From assembly GCF_008831035.1 (NCBI RefSeq), contig NZ_WAJR01000026.1:1-34537 (forward strand): a DNA stretch of 34,537 bases, given 5' to 3'. This document shows positions 28,390-34,537 of the stretch, piece after piece. Position 1 is the first letter of the stretch; each line of letters opens with the position of its first letter. The stretch is from Ellagibacter isourolithinifaciens (GTDB lineage: Bacteria > Actinomycetota > Coriobacteriia > Coriobacteriales > Eggerthellaceae). Position numbers and translations under genes: made by a program. The notes beneath the pieces are model-generated. The model was given only the letters and a program-made list of their open reading frames with translations. It was not told the DNA's origin and did no database searches.

Positions 28390-29637
28390 ATGACGCGCAT
28401 CTACTCGTATTCCCAGCCCATCGATTCCGACATCGTCGACGGGTTCTGCCTTTTGCAGAAAGGGTTCACCGACCAGTTCGTCTACTACGACAAGCAAAGC
28501 GCGAACCGCTACATGGGCTTGGGGCGCTGCATCGCGTTACCGCAGATGGAAGGTGTGGAATACGAAATCGAGGGGCCCATCGACCAGCCGCCCGTGTTCT
28601 TCTCGTTCAATCGCTTCGACGCGGAGAACCCCAAGGCGACTGATGAGCTCTTCGAAGCGTTCCCGCGCCTTAAGTTCATGCTGCCTGAAGTGGTGCTTGT
28701 GGAAAACGAGCGCGGGCGCATGCTGCAAGTGAACAGCCTCTCTCCCGTGTATCCGGGCCGCATCGCGCGTTTCGCGCGCCAGGTGGCAGGCGCCCCGCGT
28801 CGCGAGCGCGTGACAGTTCCGTTCACGTTGGAGCGCGATTCGCGCGAGCAGTGGCGGGCGGAAGTGGATGCTGCGCTTTCGGCGATTCGCTCAGGGCGCG
28901 TTGATAAGGTGGTTCTCTCGCGCAGGCAGAGGCTTCTTGCCGAGCACCCGTTCTCTTCGAAGGACCTGCTGGTCAACTTGATAGACGGCGACGCGCGCGG
29001 CACGGTGCTGCTCTACCGTTACGCCGACGTGTTCTTCTGCGGCTGCACGCCCGAGCTGCTCGTTCGCAAGCGCGGTCAGCAGCTTGAGAGCATGTGCCTG
29101 GCGGGGACGTGCCCCGCTTCCGAGGACCCTGATCGCGCTCGCGAGCTGGCAAGCGAGCTTATGGCGGACGAGAAGAACCGCGCTGAGCACGAGCACGTCG
29201 TCCACTTCATGCGCGAGGTTCTGGGGCGCATCTGCCATGACGTGCGCATTCCGCGCGAGCCGCAGATCCTCTCGCTGCGTCACGTGCAGCACCTCCACAC
29301 CCCGGTGAGCGCGAAGGTGCTCGAGGGCGTGAACCTGCCCGAGCTCGTGGGCGATCTGCACCCCACGCCTGCGGTAGCGGGCACGCCCGTCGGCGAGGCG
29401 AAGATGCTCATCCGCCAGATCGAGTCGTACAACCGCGGGTTCTTCGCCGGCGCGTGCGGCTACATCGACGGTGCAGGTGACGGTGCATTTTCGGTCGGTC
29501 TTCGCACGGGCGTTTTCGATGGGGAAGGCGGCTGGGTGTACGCCGGGTGCGGTATCGTCGAGGGCAGCGTGGCCGACGACGAGTTCGACGAGATCGACAT
29601 GAAGCTCAAGACCATCTTAAGTGCGTTCGGAGAATAG
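28390..29637 (+). CDS. menF: Isochorismate synthase (menaquinone pathway)
   Basis: A 415-residue chorismate-binding enzyme that converts chorismate to isochorismate, the first committed step of menaquinone synthesis. The C-terminal chorismate-binding domain (about 155-410) shows 'SAIRSGRVDKVVLSRRQRL', 'LAGTCPASEDPDRARELAS' and 'DEKNRAEHEHVVHFM'. 'LHPTPAVAGTPVGEAKMLI' and 'YNRGFFAGACGYIDGAGDG' complete the set diagnostic of MenF/EntC-type enzymes. The ATG at 28390 follows AAAGGA. menD begins 4.2 kb downstream; the usual menF-menD pairing is interrupted here by an ABC importer and an antisense NTPase. Menaquinone is the expected quinone of anaerobic actinomycetes. Confidence 0.94.
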   Translation: MTRIYSYSQPIDSDIVDGFCLLQKGFTDQFVYYDKQSANRYMGLGRCIALPQMEGVEYEIEGPIDQPPVFFSFNRFDAENPKATDELFEAFPRLKFMLPEVVLVENERGRMLQVNSLSPVYPGRIARFARQVAGAPRRERVTVPFTLERDSREQWRAEVDAALSAIRSGRVDKVVLSRRQRLLAEHPFSSKDLLVNLIDGDARGTVLLYRYADVFFCGCTPELLVRKRGQQLESMCLAGTCPASEDPDRARELASELMADEKNRAEHEHVVHFMREVLGRICHDVRIPREPQILSLRHVQHLHTPVSAKVLEGVNLPELVGDLHPTPAVAGTPVGEAKMLIRQIESYNRGFFAGACGYIDGAGDGAFSVGLRTGVFDGEGGWVYAGCGIVEGSVADDEFDEIDMKLKTILSAFGE

Positions 29638-29744
29638 GTGCCGCGCGGCCTGCGTCCAGCGGGCATCACGGGATCGGCTGCATGCGCAGGTGAAGACCGA
29701 ATGCAGGCGACCTTGTGGCGAGGACGTGCCTGTGCGCGTCAATA

Positions 29745-29917
29745 ATTATCTAAATAATAGAATAGCCCATTATCCGAATAATCAACGCAGCGCAATCTCG
29801 TTCTCCACTTGGGAATCTTCCTCGTTGCGCATCTCATAACCATCCCTATTTCGGGATATTCCCGTTTGCGTAATTCTGCATATTCGTATATATTTCGGGA
29901 GTAGCATTATTCGAAGG
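29745..29917 (+). promoter_or_regulatory. AT-rich regulatory region of the metal-chelate importer
   Basis: Two near-identical 14-mers, ATTATCTAAATAAT (29745-29758) and ATTATCCGAATAAT (29769-29782), lie 24 bp apart centre to centre. A partial third copy, ATTATTCGAAGG, is at 29906. A dyad CGGGA-TAT-TCCCG (29852-29864) abuts a promoter TTGCGT-17-TATATT (29866-29871, 29889-29894). A second TTTCGGGA overlaps the -10 end. The AT-rich block contrasts sharply with the surroundings. It looks like a repressor-controlled promoter, perhaps for a Fur- or DtxR-type iron regulator, although neither consensus is matched exactly. Confidence 0.55.
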
Positions 29918-29924
29918 GAGCGAT

Positions 29925-30965
29925 GTGCCGAAACTCGAGGGAACAGATACGGGGAGAAGAATCTCCCTGCGCGAAGATTTCGTCATCATGGCTCTTGCCG
30001 TGATCTTGGTTGTCATCACGTCGGTCTCGCTCATGCTCGGCAAGTTCCCCATCGAGCCCCATGAGGCCATCTGCATGCTGCTTGGCCAGGTATTTCCCAT
30101 CGACCAGTTTTGGACGAACCAGCAGCAGACGCTGTTCTTCAACGTTCGCCTGCCGCGCATTCTGCTCGCGCTTATGGTGGGGTGCTGCCTTGCGGCCGCA
30201 GGTGCGGCGTTCCAGGGAACCTTCCAGAACCCGCTCGTGTCGCCCGATATCCTGGGCGCGTCCCAAGGCGCGGCACTTGGAGCCGCGATTGCCATTCTTT
30301 TGGGGGCGAGCGCGTTTGCCACAAGCCTGTTCGCGTTCTGCTTCGCTATCGCGACGGTGTTTCTCGTGCTACTCATATCGAGTCGGGCGAAGGGGAACCG
30401 CATTCTTGTCGTGGTGCTCGCGGGCGTTATGGTGAGCTCGCTGTTCCAGGCGGGCGTCTCGTTCACCAAATTGATCGCAGACCCCACCGACCAGCTTCCC
30501 GCAATTACGTATTGGCTGATGGGAAGCTTAACGAGCGCTAAGATGTCCGATGTTACGCTGGTCGCTGCTCCGATGATCATCGGGTGCGTCGTGCTGTTCG
30601 CCATGCGCTGGCGCATCAACATCCTTACCATGGGCGACGACGAGGCCGCCACGATGGGTGTGAACGCCAAGCGGATGCGCGTTGTCGTTCTGCTTGCGGC
30701 CACCCTTGTCACCGCGTCGAGCGTGGCGGTGTCGGGTATGGTGGGCTGGGTCGGCCTGGTCATCCCGCATTTGTGCCGCATGCTCGTGGGCTGCGACTAT
30801 CGCAAACTTTTGCCGGCGAGTATGCTCATGGGCGCGAGCTTCCTTTTGCTTGTGGATGACATCGCGCGCCTTGTGGCCACGTCCGAGATTCCCATCGGCA
30901 TCCTAACCGCGTTCGTCGGCGCGCCGTTCTTCCTCTATCTCATCACGAGGGAGCGTAAGATTTGA
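29925..30965 (+). CDS. FecCD-type ABC transporter permease
   Basis: A 346-residue permease with about nine to ten membrane helices. 'RLPRILLALMVGCCLAAAGAAFQG' (seen in part), 'NPLVSPDILGASQGAALGAA' and 'GWVGLVIPHLCRMLVG' are the BtuC/FecCD/FhuB hallmarks, the last being the ATPase-coupling region. It would form a homodimer importing an iron-siderophore, haem or corrinoid. The GTG start at 29925 follows GAAGGGAG; an overlapping ATG is out of frame. Its TGA overlaps the TTG of the ATPase gene. The operator-like AT-rich region upstream suggests metal control. Confidence 0.94.
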   Translation: MPKLEGTDTGRRISLREDFVIMALAVILVVITSVSLMLGKFPIEPHEAICMLLGQVFPIDQFWTNQQQTLFFNVRLPRILLALMVGCCLAAAGAAFQGTFQNPLVSPDILGASQGAALGAAIAILLGASAFATSLFAFCFAIATVFLVLLISSRAKGNRILVVVLAGVMVSSLFQAGVSFTKLIADPTDQLPAITYWLMGSLTSAKMSDVTLVAAPMIIGCVVLFAMRWRINILTMGDDEAATMGVNAKRMRVVVLLAATLVTASSVAVSGMVGWVGLVIPHLCRMLVGCDYRKLLPASMLMGASFLLLVDDIARLVATSEIPIGILTAFVGAPFFLYLITRERKI

Positions 30966-31747
30966 GTATAGATATCGAACATGTGAGCTTCTCCTACGGG
31001 AAACATCAGGTGCTGCGCGACGTGAATGCGAGCATTCCGGACGGCGTGCTCGTGAACGTGCTCGGGCCCAACGGTGTGGGCAAGTCGACGTTGTTTCGCT
31101 GCATCCTGTGCCTGAACAGCGATTATGAGGGAGTCATTCGCGTAAACGGCAAGGATTTGCGCGATCTTTCGGTGCGCGAACGTGCGCGGGAGATTTCCTA
31201 TATCCCCCAAACCCACGCCCCTGTGTACAACTACAAGGTGCGCGACGTCGTGCTCATGAGCACGGGCGCCGACGTGGGAATATTCGGGACGCCTGGCCGC
31301 GAGCAGGTCGAGCGGGCGGAACAAGCGCTTGAGCGCATCGGCATTGGGCATTTGGCGGACCGCATGTACACCCACATTTCCGGCGGAGAGCAGCAGCTTG
31401 TCCTGATTGCCCGCGCCCTTGCCCAGAACGCGAAGACGATCGTGATGGACGAGCCTACGAGCGCGCTCGATTACGGCAACACCGTGCGCGTACTGTCGTG
31501 CGTGAAGCAGCTTGCGCGCGAGGGTCTTTCCATCGTGCAGTCAACTCATCAGCCTGACCAGGCGTTTCTCTTTGCTGATAAGACGCTCGTGGTGTACGAC
31601 GGCACCGTTGAGGCGTACGGCGACCCGAAGGATGTGATCACCGCCGAGTTGGTGGGGCGCATCTACGGTGTGGAGGTCGAGGTCAACTCACTTTATGGCG
31701 ACAAGGTGCGCGTATGCGTGCCTACAAGCGAAATCAGGGAAGAATAG
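30962..31747 (+). CDS. ABC transporter ATP-binding protein (FepC/BtuD type)
   Basis: A 261-residue ATPase with all motifs intact: Walker A 'GPNGVGKST' (about 38-46), Q-loop 'ISYIPQTHAPVY', signature 'ISGGEQQLVLIARALAQ', Walker B 'TIVMDEPTSALD' and H-loop 'STHQPDQAF'. Family features match chelate-importer ATPases. The TTG start overlaps the permease stop by four bases, so translation is coupled. It is a useful contrast to the motif-less PstB-like protein at 16707-17660. Confidence 0.95.
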   Translation: MSIDIEHVSFSYGKHQVLRDVNASIPDGVLVNVLGPNGVGKSTLFRCILCLNSDYEGVIRVNGKDLRDLSVRERAREISYIPQTHAPVYNYKVRDVVLMSTGADVGIFGTPGREQVERAEQALERIGIGHLADRMYTHISGGEQQLVLIARALAQNAKTIVMDEPTSALDYGNTVRVLSCVKQLAREGLSIVQSTHQPDQAFLFADKTLVVYDGTVEAYGDPKDVITAELVGRIYGVEVEVNSLYGDKVRVCVPTSEIREE

Positions 31748-31763
31748 GATTGTAGGAGGAAGA

Positions 31764-32903
31764 ATGGAGATGACGAAGAAGCGCGGCATCGGATTCGCAA
31801 TCGCGGCGACTGCGATGGCGCTCGCGCTCGCCTTCTCGCTTGCCGGGTGTTCCGGTGGGCAGAAGGAGCCAAGCGACCAGAAAAGCGATGCGCAGGCCGA
31901 GGCGCCGGCAACGCGCACCTTCACGGACTCGCTCGGACGGGAAGTGGAGCTTCCCGCGCAGATCGACCGCGTGGCGGCTTCCGGCCCGCTCGCGCAGAAC
32001 GTGCTTTTGACGATCGCTCCCGAGAAGATGGTCGGCCTTGCAACTAAAATCGCGGACGATCAGGCAAAATACCTGGGTAGCGAATATGCGTCGCTCGATG
32101 TTTTCGGTCAGATTTACGGTGGCAAGGGTGACTTCAACAAGGAAGCCGTTGCCGCAGCCGATCCGCAGGTCGTGATCGATGTGGGCGAGGCGAAAGACGG
32201 AATGAAGGATGACCTCGATACGCTGCAGGAGCAGATCGGCATTCCCGTCGTCCACATCGCGTCGTCGCTCGATTCCTACGACAAGGCTTACACGATGCTC
32301 GGCGAGCTTCTGGGTACGACCGACCGCGCGAAGGAGCTTGCGGACTACTGCAAGAAGGCCTACGACGAGACCACTTCGGTGATGGCAGGCATTCCCGAAT
32401 CCGAGCGCGCGAACGTGCTTTATTGCGTGGGCGACTCCGGCCTCAACATCATCGCGAAGGGCGCTTACCAGGGAGGCGTCGTCGACATGTGCGCCAATAA
32501 CGTCGGCGTCGTCGAGAAGGCGACCGGTTCGGGCACGGGCAACGAGGTCAGCTTCGAGCAGATCGCCAACTGGAACCCCGGTGTCATCCTGTTCGCCACG
32601 AACGGCAAGGATGCGGGAGACTTCTACGAGGCCGCCGGTACCGATCCGACGTGGGCTTCCCTCGAGGCTATCAAGAGCGGGTCGTACTATCAGGTACCGA
32701 AGACGCCCTACAACTGGCTGTCGAGCCCGCCGTCGGTGAACCAGGTGCTCGGCATGCAGTGGCTGCCCCGCGTGCTTTACCCGGGCAAGTTCTCCACGAG
32801 CGTGACCGACGTGGCGAAGGATTACTACAAGACGTTCTACGGTTACGACCTTACCGATGCGGACATTTCCGAGCTGATGGCTCACGCAGTTCCGACGAAG
32901 TAG
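31764..32903 (+). CDS. Substrate-binding lipoprotein of the metal-chelate importer
   Basis: A 379-residue protein with a lipoprotein signal: basic 'MTKKRG', a hydrophobic core and the lipobox 'LAGC'. The mature part is a BtuF/FepB-like (PF01497) binding protein, starting 'TFTDSLGREVELPAQIDRVA', with 'ADPQVVIDVGEAKDGMKDDL' and 'NWLSSPPSVNQVLGMQWLP'. It captures the ligand outside the membrane and delivers it to the permease. AGGAGG lies four bases before ATG 31764 and ten before an in-frame ATG at 31770; the second may be the true start. The ligand (iron-siderophore, haem, cobalamin) cannot be fixed from sequence. Confidence 0.94.
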   Translation: MEMTKKRGIGFAIAATAMALALAFSLAGCSGGQKEPSDQKSDAQAEAPATRTFTDSLGREVELPAQIDRVAASGPLAQNVLLTIAPEKMVGLATKIADDQAKYLGSEYASLDVFGQIYGGKGDFNKEAVAAADPQVVIDVGEAKDGMKDDLDTLQEQIGIPVVHIASSLDSYDKAYTMLGELLGTTDRAKELADYCKKAYDETTSVMAGIPESERANVLYCVGDSGLNIIAKGAYQGGVVDMCANNVGVVEKATGSGTGNEVSFEQIANWNPGVILFATNGKDAGDFYEAAGTDPTWASLEAIKSGSYYQVPKTPYNWLSSPPSVNQVLGMQWLPRVLYPGKFSTSVTDVAKDYYKTFYGYDLTDADISELMAHAVPTK

Positions 32904-32935
32904 GTTGCGAGCTGCTCCTTGCGAGCGGTGATGTT

Positions 32936-32966
32936 CGGGCCCGAGCGCTTTGCCGCCTCGGGCCCG
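32936..32966 (+). terminator. Terminator of the importer operon
   Basis: CGGGCCCGAG (32936-32945) pairs perfectly with CTCGGGCCCG (32957-32966) over an 11-nt loop and is followed by TCTTATGTTG, a weak T run. Confidence 0.7.
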
Positions 32967-33075
32967 TCTTATGTTGTGGGATAGCGCGGAACGCGAATTG
33001 CTCGCTTGGCCTGCGCGCCGGATACGCCCCGCATCTGGCGGGTCGCATGGCGGACGTGGTGGGCCGATTTTGCGT

Positions 33076-33753
33076 TTAGCGGGTCGCCTTGAACGCGCGG
33101 CGGATTGCCTCTTCCGCATCTTGCGTGGGACTTACGAGCGCGGGGTCGCCCCATGAGGGCGCGAACCGCTCGCGCGCCGGGTCGACGAGCACGTCGCGCA
33201 CCACGATGAGCGCGTGGGGGAAGGCGGGGTTGGGACCCTCGTCGAGCAGGGCGAGCGCGCTTGTGAGCCCCTGGTTTCGTATGAGCTCGAGACGCCCGAG
33301 CTCGTCGACGACGAGCAGGCTTTGGCGTCCGTTGTGGTGGGTGCGGGCGGCGATGAGGTCGAAATGGGCATTCACCTGCACTATCGCATCGTCGGAGATT
33401 TCCCATCCCAGCTGAATCTGCGCGCTTTGGCTGTTCGGGTCGAACATTCCCTCGGCCTGCGCTAGGTCGCGCCTGCGGGCGAAGGGAATGCGCTCGCCTT
33501 GCGGCAGGAGCAGGTTGTCGATGCCGAGCTTCTCGAACCCGTTGGCGTCGCCGTGTTCTGAGGGTACCCAAACGCCGGGCGCCACGACGCCCGCGCAGGG
33601 GATGCCGTCGGCGGCGAGCTTTCGACACGTGCTCTTAAGCCAGCGCGTCTTGCCTATCTGGATATCACCTGTCAGTATGAAAAGCACGCCGGCCTCCTCG
33701 TGTTTCCTTTTGCGTCGTCGTTGGCGAAAGTATACTTCTTCAAGGTCAATCAT
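33076..33753 (-). CDS. THEP1-like nucleoside-triphosphatase (PF03266 type P-loop protein)
   Basis: A 225-residue cytoplasmic P-loop NTPase. The Walker A is 'LTGDIQIGKTRWLKS' near residue 25, followed by 'CAGVVAPGVWVP' in the position of the THEP1 'GFYT' element. Walker B is 'SLLVVDELGRLEL', the conserved 'VDEIGxMEL' motif. THEP1 proteins hydrolyse NTPs in vitro and their cellular role is unsettled. ATG 33753 is preferred because GGAG lies seven bases upstream; another in-frame ATG six bases earlier is too close to it. The gene is divergent from menD, with 81 bp between starts, and convergent with the importer operon. Confidence 0.85.
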   Translation of the reverse strand: MIDLEEVYFRQRRRKRKHEEAGVLFILTGDIQIGKTRWLKSTCRKLAADGIPCAGVVAPGVWVPSEHGDANGFEKLGIDNLLLPQGERIPFARRRDLAQAEGMFDPNSQSAQIQLGWEISDDAIVQVNAHFDLIAARTHHNGRQSLLVVDELGRLELIRNQGLTSALALLDEGPNPAFPHALIVVRDVLVDPARERFAPSWGDPALVSPTQDAEEAIRRAFKATR

Positions 33754-33834
33754 CGGCATGCTCCGCGAAAAATGAGGTCGCGGGGCTGTTGCGTGCGGGC
33801 GCTTTCGGGCTCGGGCGAAGGAAGGTAATGCGAG

Positions 33835-34537
33835 ATGGCAGAGACATCTTCGGTACAGCAGGCTACGGCGCTCGTCGTTTCGGCGTTTTTCGACGAGCTT
33901 GCACGTTGGGGTGTTCGCGAGGTGGTGGTGAGCCCAGGTTCGCGCTCGACGGCGCTCGCCATGTGCGCGTACGAGCTCGGCAGGCGCGAGCCCGAGCGCA
34001 TGACTGTTTATGTGGACATCGACGAGCGCAGCGCCTCGTTCTTCGCGCTGGGGTTGGCGAAGGCGTCGGGTCGCCCCGTGGCGCTTGTGTGCACCTCGGG
34101 CACGGCGCTCGCGAACTACTACCCCGCGGTGCTCGAGGCTGAGACCTCGCGCGTGCCGCTGATCGTGCTTTCGGGGGACAGGCCGCCCCACCTGCAGGGA
34201 CTTGGCGCACCGCAAACATGTGACCAGGTGAAAGCCTACAGCGACCACGTGCGCCGCTTCATCCAGATGCCCCTTGCGGAGGGATCGCCCCGAGCGGTCG
34301 CCTTCGCGCGCCAGGCTGCTCGCGAGCTTGTCCTGGGCGCGCTTCCCGGGGGGCGTCTCCCCCTCGAAGGCGATGCTGTCGCCTCGCGCGCGTGCTCGCG
34401 TATGGCGGGCCCCGTGCACGCGAACTTCCCCTTCGACGAGCCGCTGAAGCCCGACTTTTCCACGCCCGGGGTCTTCTCTGCCGGGCGCAGCGCGCTCGAT
34501 GGCGCGGGTGGCTTGGTGGGGGCGGCGGGCGCTGTCG
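33835..34537 (+). CDS. menD: MenD, SEPHCHC synthase, 5' part only
   Basis: The first 234 codons of menD, cut by the window end. The thiamine-diphosphate enzyme joins 2-oxoglutarate-derived succinic semialdehyde to isochorismate, the step after MenF. The N-terminal Pyr domain is clear: 'GVREVVVSPGSRSTALAM', 'VDIDERSASFFALGLAKASG', 'VCTSGTALANYYPAVLEAE' and 'LSGDRPPHLQGLGAPQTCDQ'. This includes the catalytic Glu of 'DERSA'. ATG 33835 follows GGAAGG by nine bases; an ATG seven bases earlier is in another frame. The last visible codons ('GAGGLVGAAGAV') would lie in the linker to the central domain. Confidence 0.95.
   Translation, partial: MAETSSVQQATALVVSAFFDELARWGVREVVVSPGSRSTALAMCAYELGRREPERMTVYVDIDERSASFFALGLAKASGRPVALVCTSGTALANYYPAVLEAETSRVPLIVLSGDRPPHLQGLGAPQTCDQVKAYSDHVRRFIQMPLAEGSPRAVAFARQAARELVLGALPGGRLPLEGDAVASRACSRMAGPVHANFPFDEPLKPDFSTPGVFSAGRSALDGAGGLVGAAGAV

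Noticed and set aside
29638-29740. Possible cobalamin riboswitch before the chelate importer
   Set aside because: GC-rich stems are present, but no B12-box core could be found, so I do not call one.
1-34537. CRISPR array, integrase, transposase or prophage genes
   Set aside because: No regularly spaced repeats and no mobile-element protein were found; the only tandem repeats are the short ones reported.

Overview
The window looks like chromosomal DNA of a high-GC anaerobic actinomycete of class Coriobacteriia, most likely family Eggerthellaceae. This is inferred from gene content, not from a marker gene. The evidence is an FHA / PP2C / SEDS-PBP / PASTA-kinase cluster of actinobacterial type, menaquinone genes (menF, menD), a molybdopterin oxidoreductase locus under a LysR regulator, and frequent GTG/TTG starts. 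No rRNA, CRISPR array or intact insertion sequence is seen.

Layout. (1) 1-8.5 kb is visibly less GC-rich and accessory in character. It holds an XRE regulator, a LysR regulator, a cytoplasmic molybdopterin oxidoreductase with a small two-cluster Fe-S subunit, and then a transport region with signs of decay. In that region a DASS anion transporter is reduced to its two ends, a small membrane protein has an amber codon between two hydrophobic segments, and an ArsB/NhaD permease lacks its first ~95 residues. A Cys-rich small protein, an OFA-type MFS permease and an unknown protein complete the locus. (2) 8.5-12.2 kb, minus strand: a MATE exporter, an AGCS amino-acid/cation symporter behind a glycine riboswitch with a partial second aptamer copy, and tRNA-Arg(CCT). 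(3) 12.2-12.9 kb has no gene but several strong hairpins. (4) 12.9-16.6 kb, plus strand: a homocysteine-methyltransferase-like protein without the zinc cysteines, a small partner, a dicluster ferredoxin protein, a membrane-anchored Ala/Arg-rich protein and tRNA-Leu(CAG).

(5) 16.7-20.0 kb: a PstB-like protein with every ATPase motif degraded, followed by a PhoB/PhoR-like two-component system. This suggests a phosphate-type signalling unit with a pseudo-ATPase. A ~175-nt structured RNA resembling 6S RNA follows. (6) 20.3-28.0 kb, minus strand: an envelope growth operon in the order FhaA-like, FhaB-like, PP2C phosphatase, a SEDS polymerase fused to a class B PBP, and a PASTA kinase. Ser/Thr phosphorylation, FHA phospho-recognition and peptidoglycan synthesis are thus co-transcribed. 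(7) 28.4-34.5 kb: menF, a FecCD-type metal-chelate ABC importer behind an AT-rich operator-like region, an antisense THEP1-like NTPase, and the 5' part of menD cut by the window end.

The strongest candidates for something undescribed are the pseudo-PstB beside PhoBR, the zinc-less Hcy-methyltransferase/98-aa pair, the natural SEDS-PBP fusion, the glycine riboswitch with a competing partial aptamer, and the structured RNA region at 12.36-12.67 kb.
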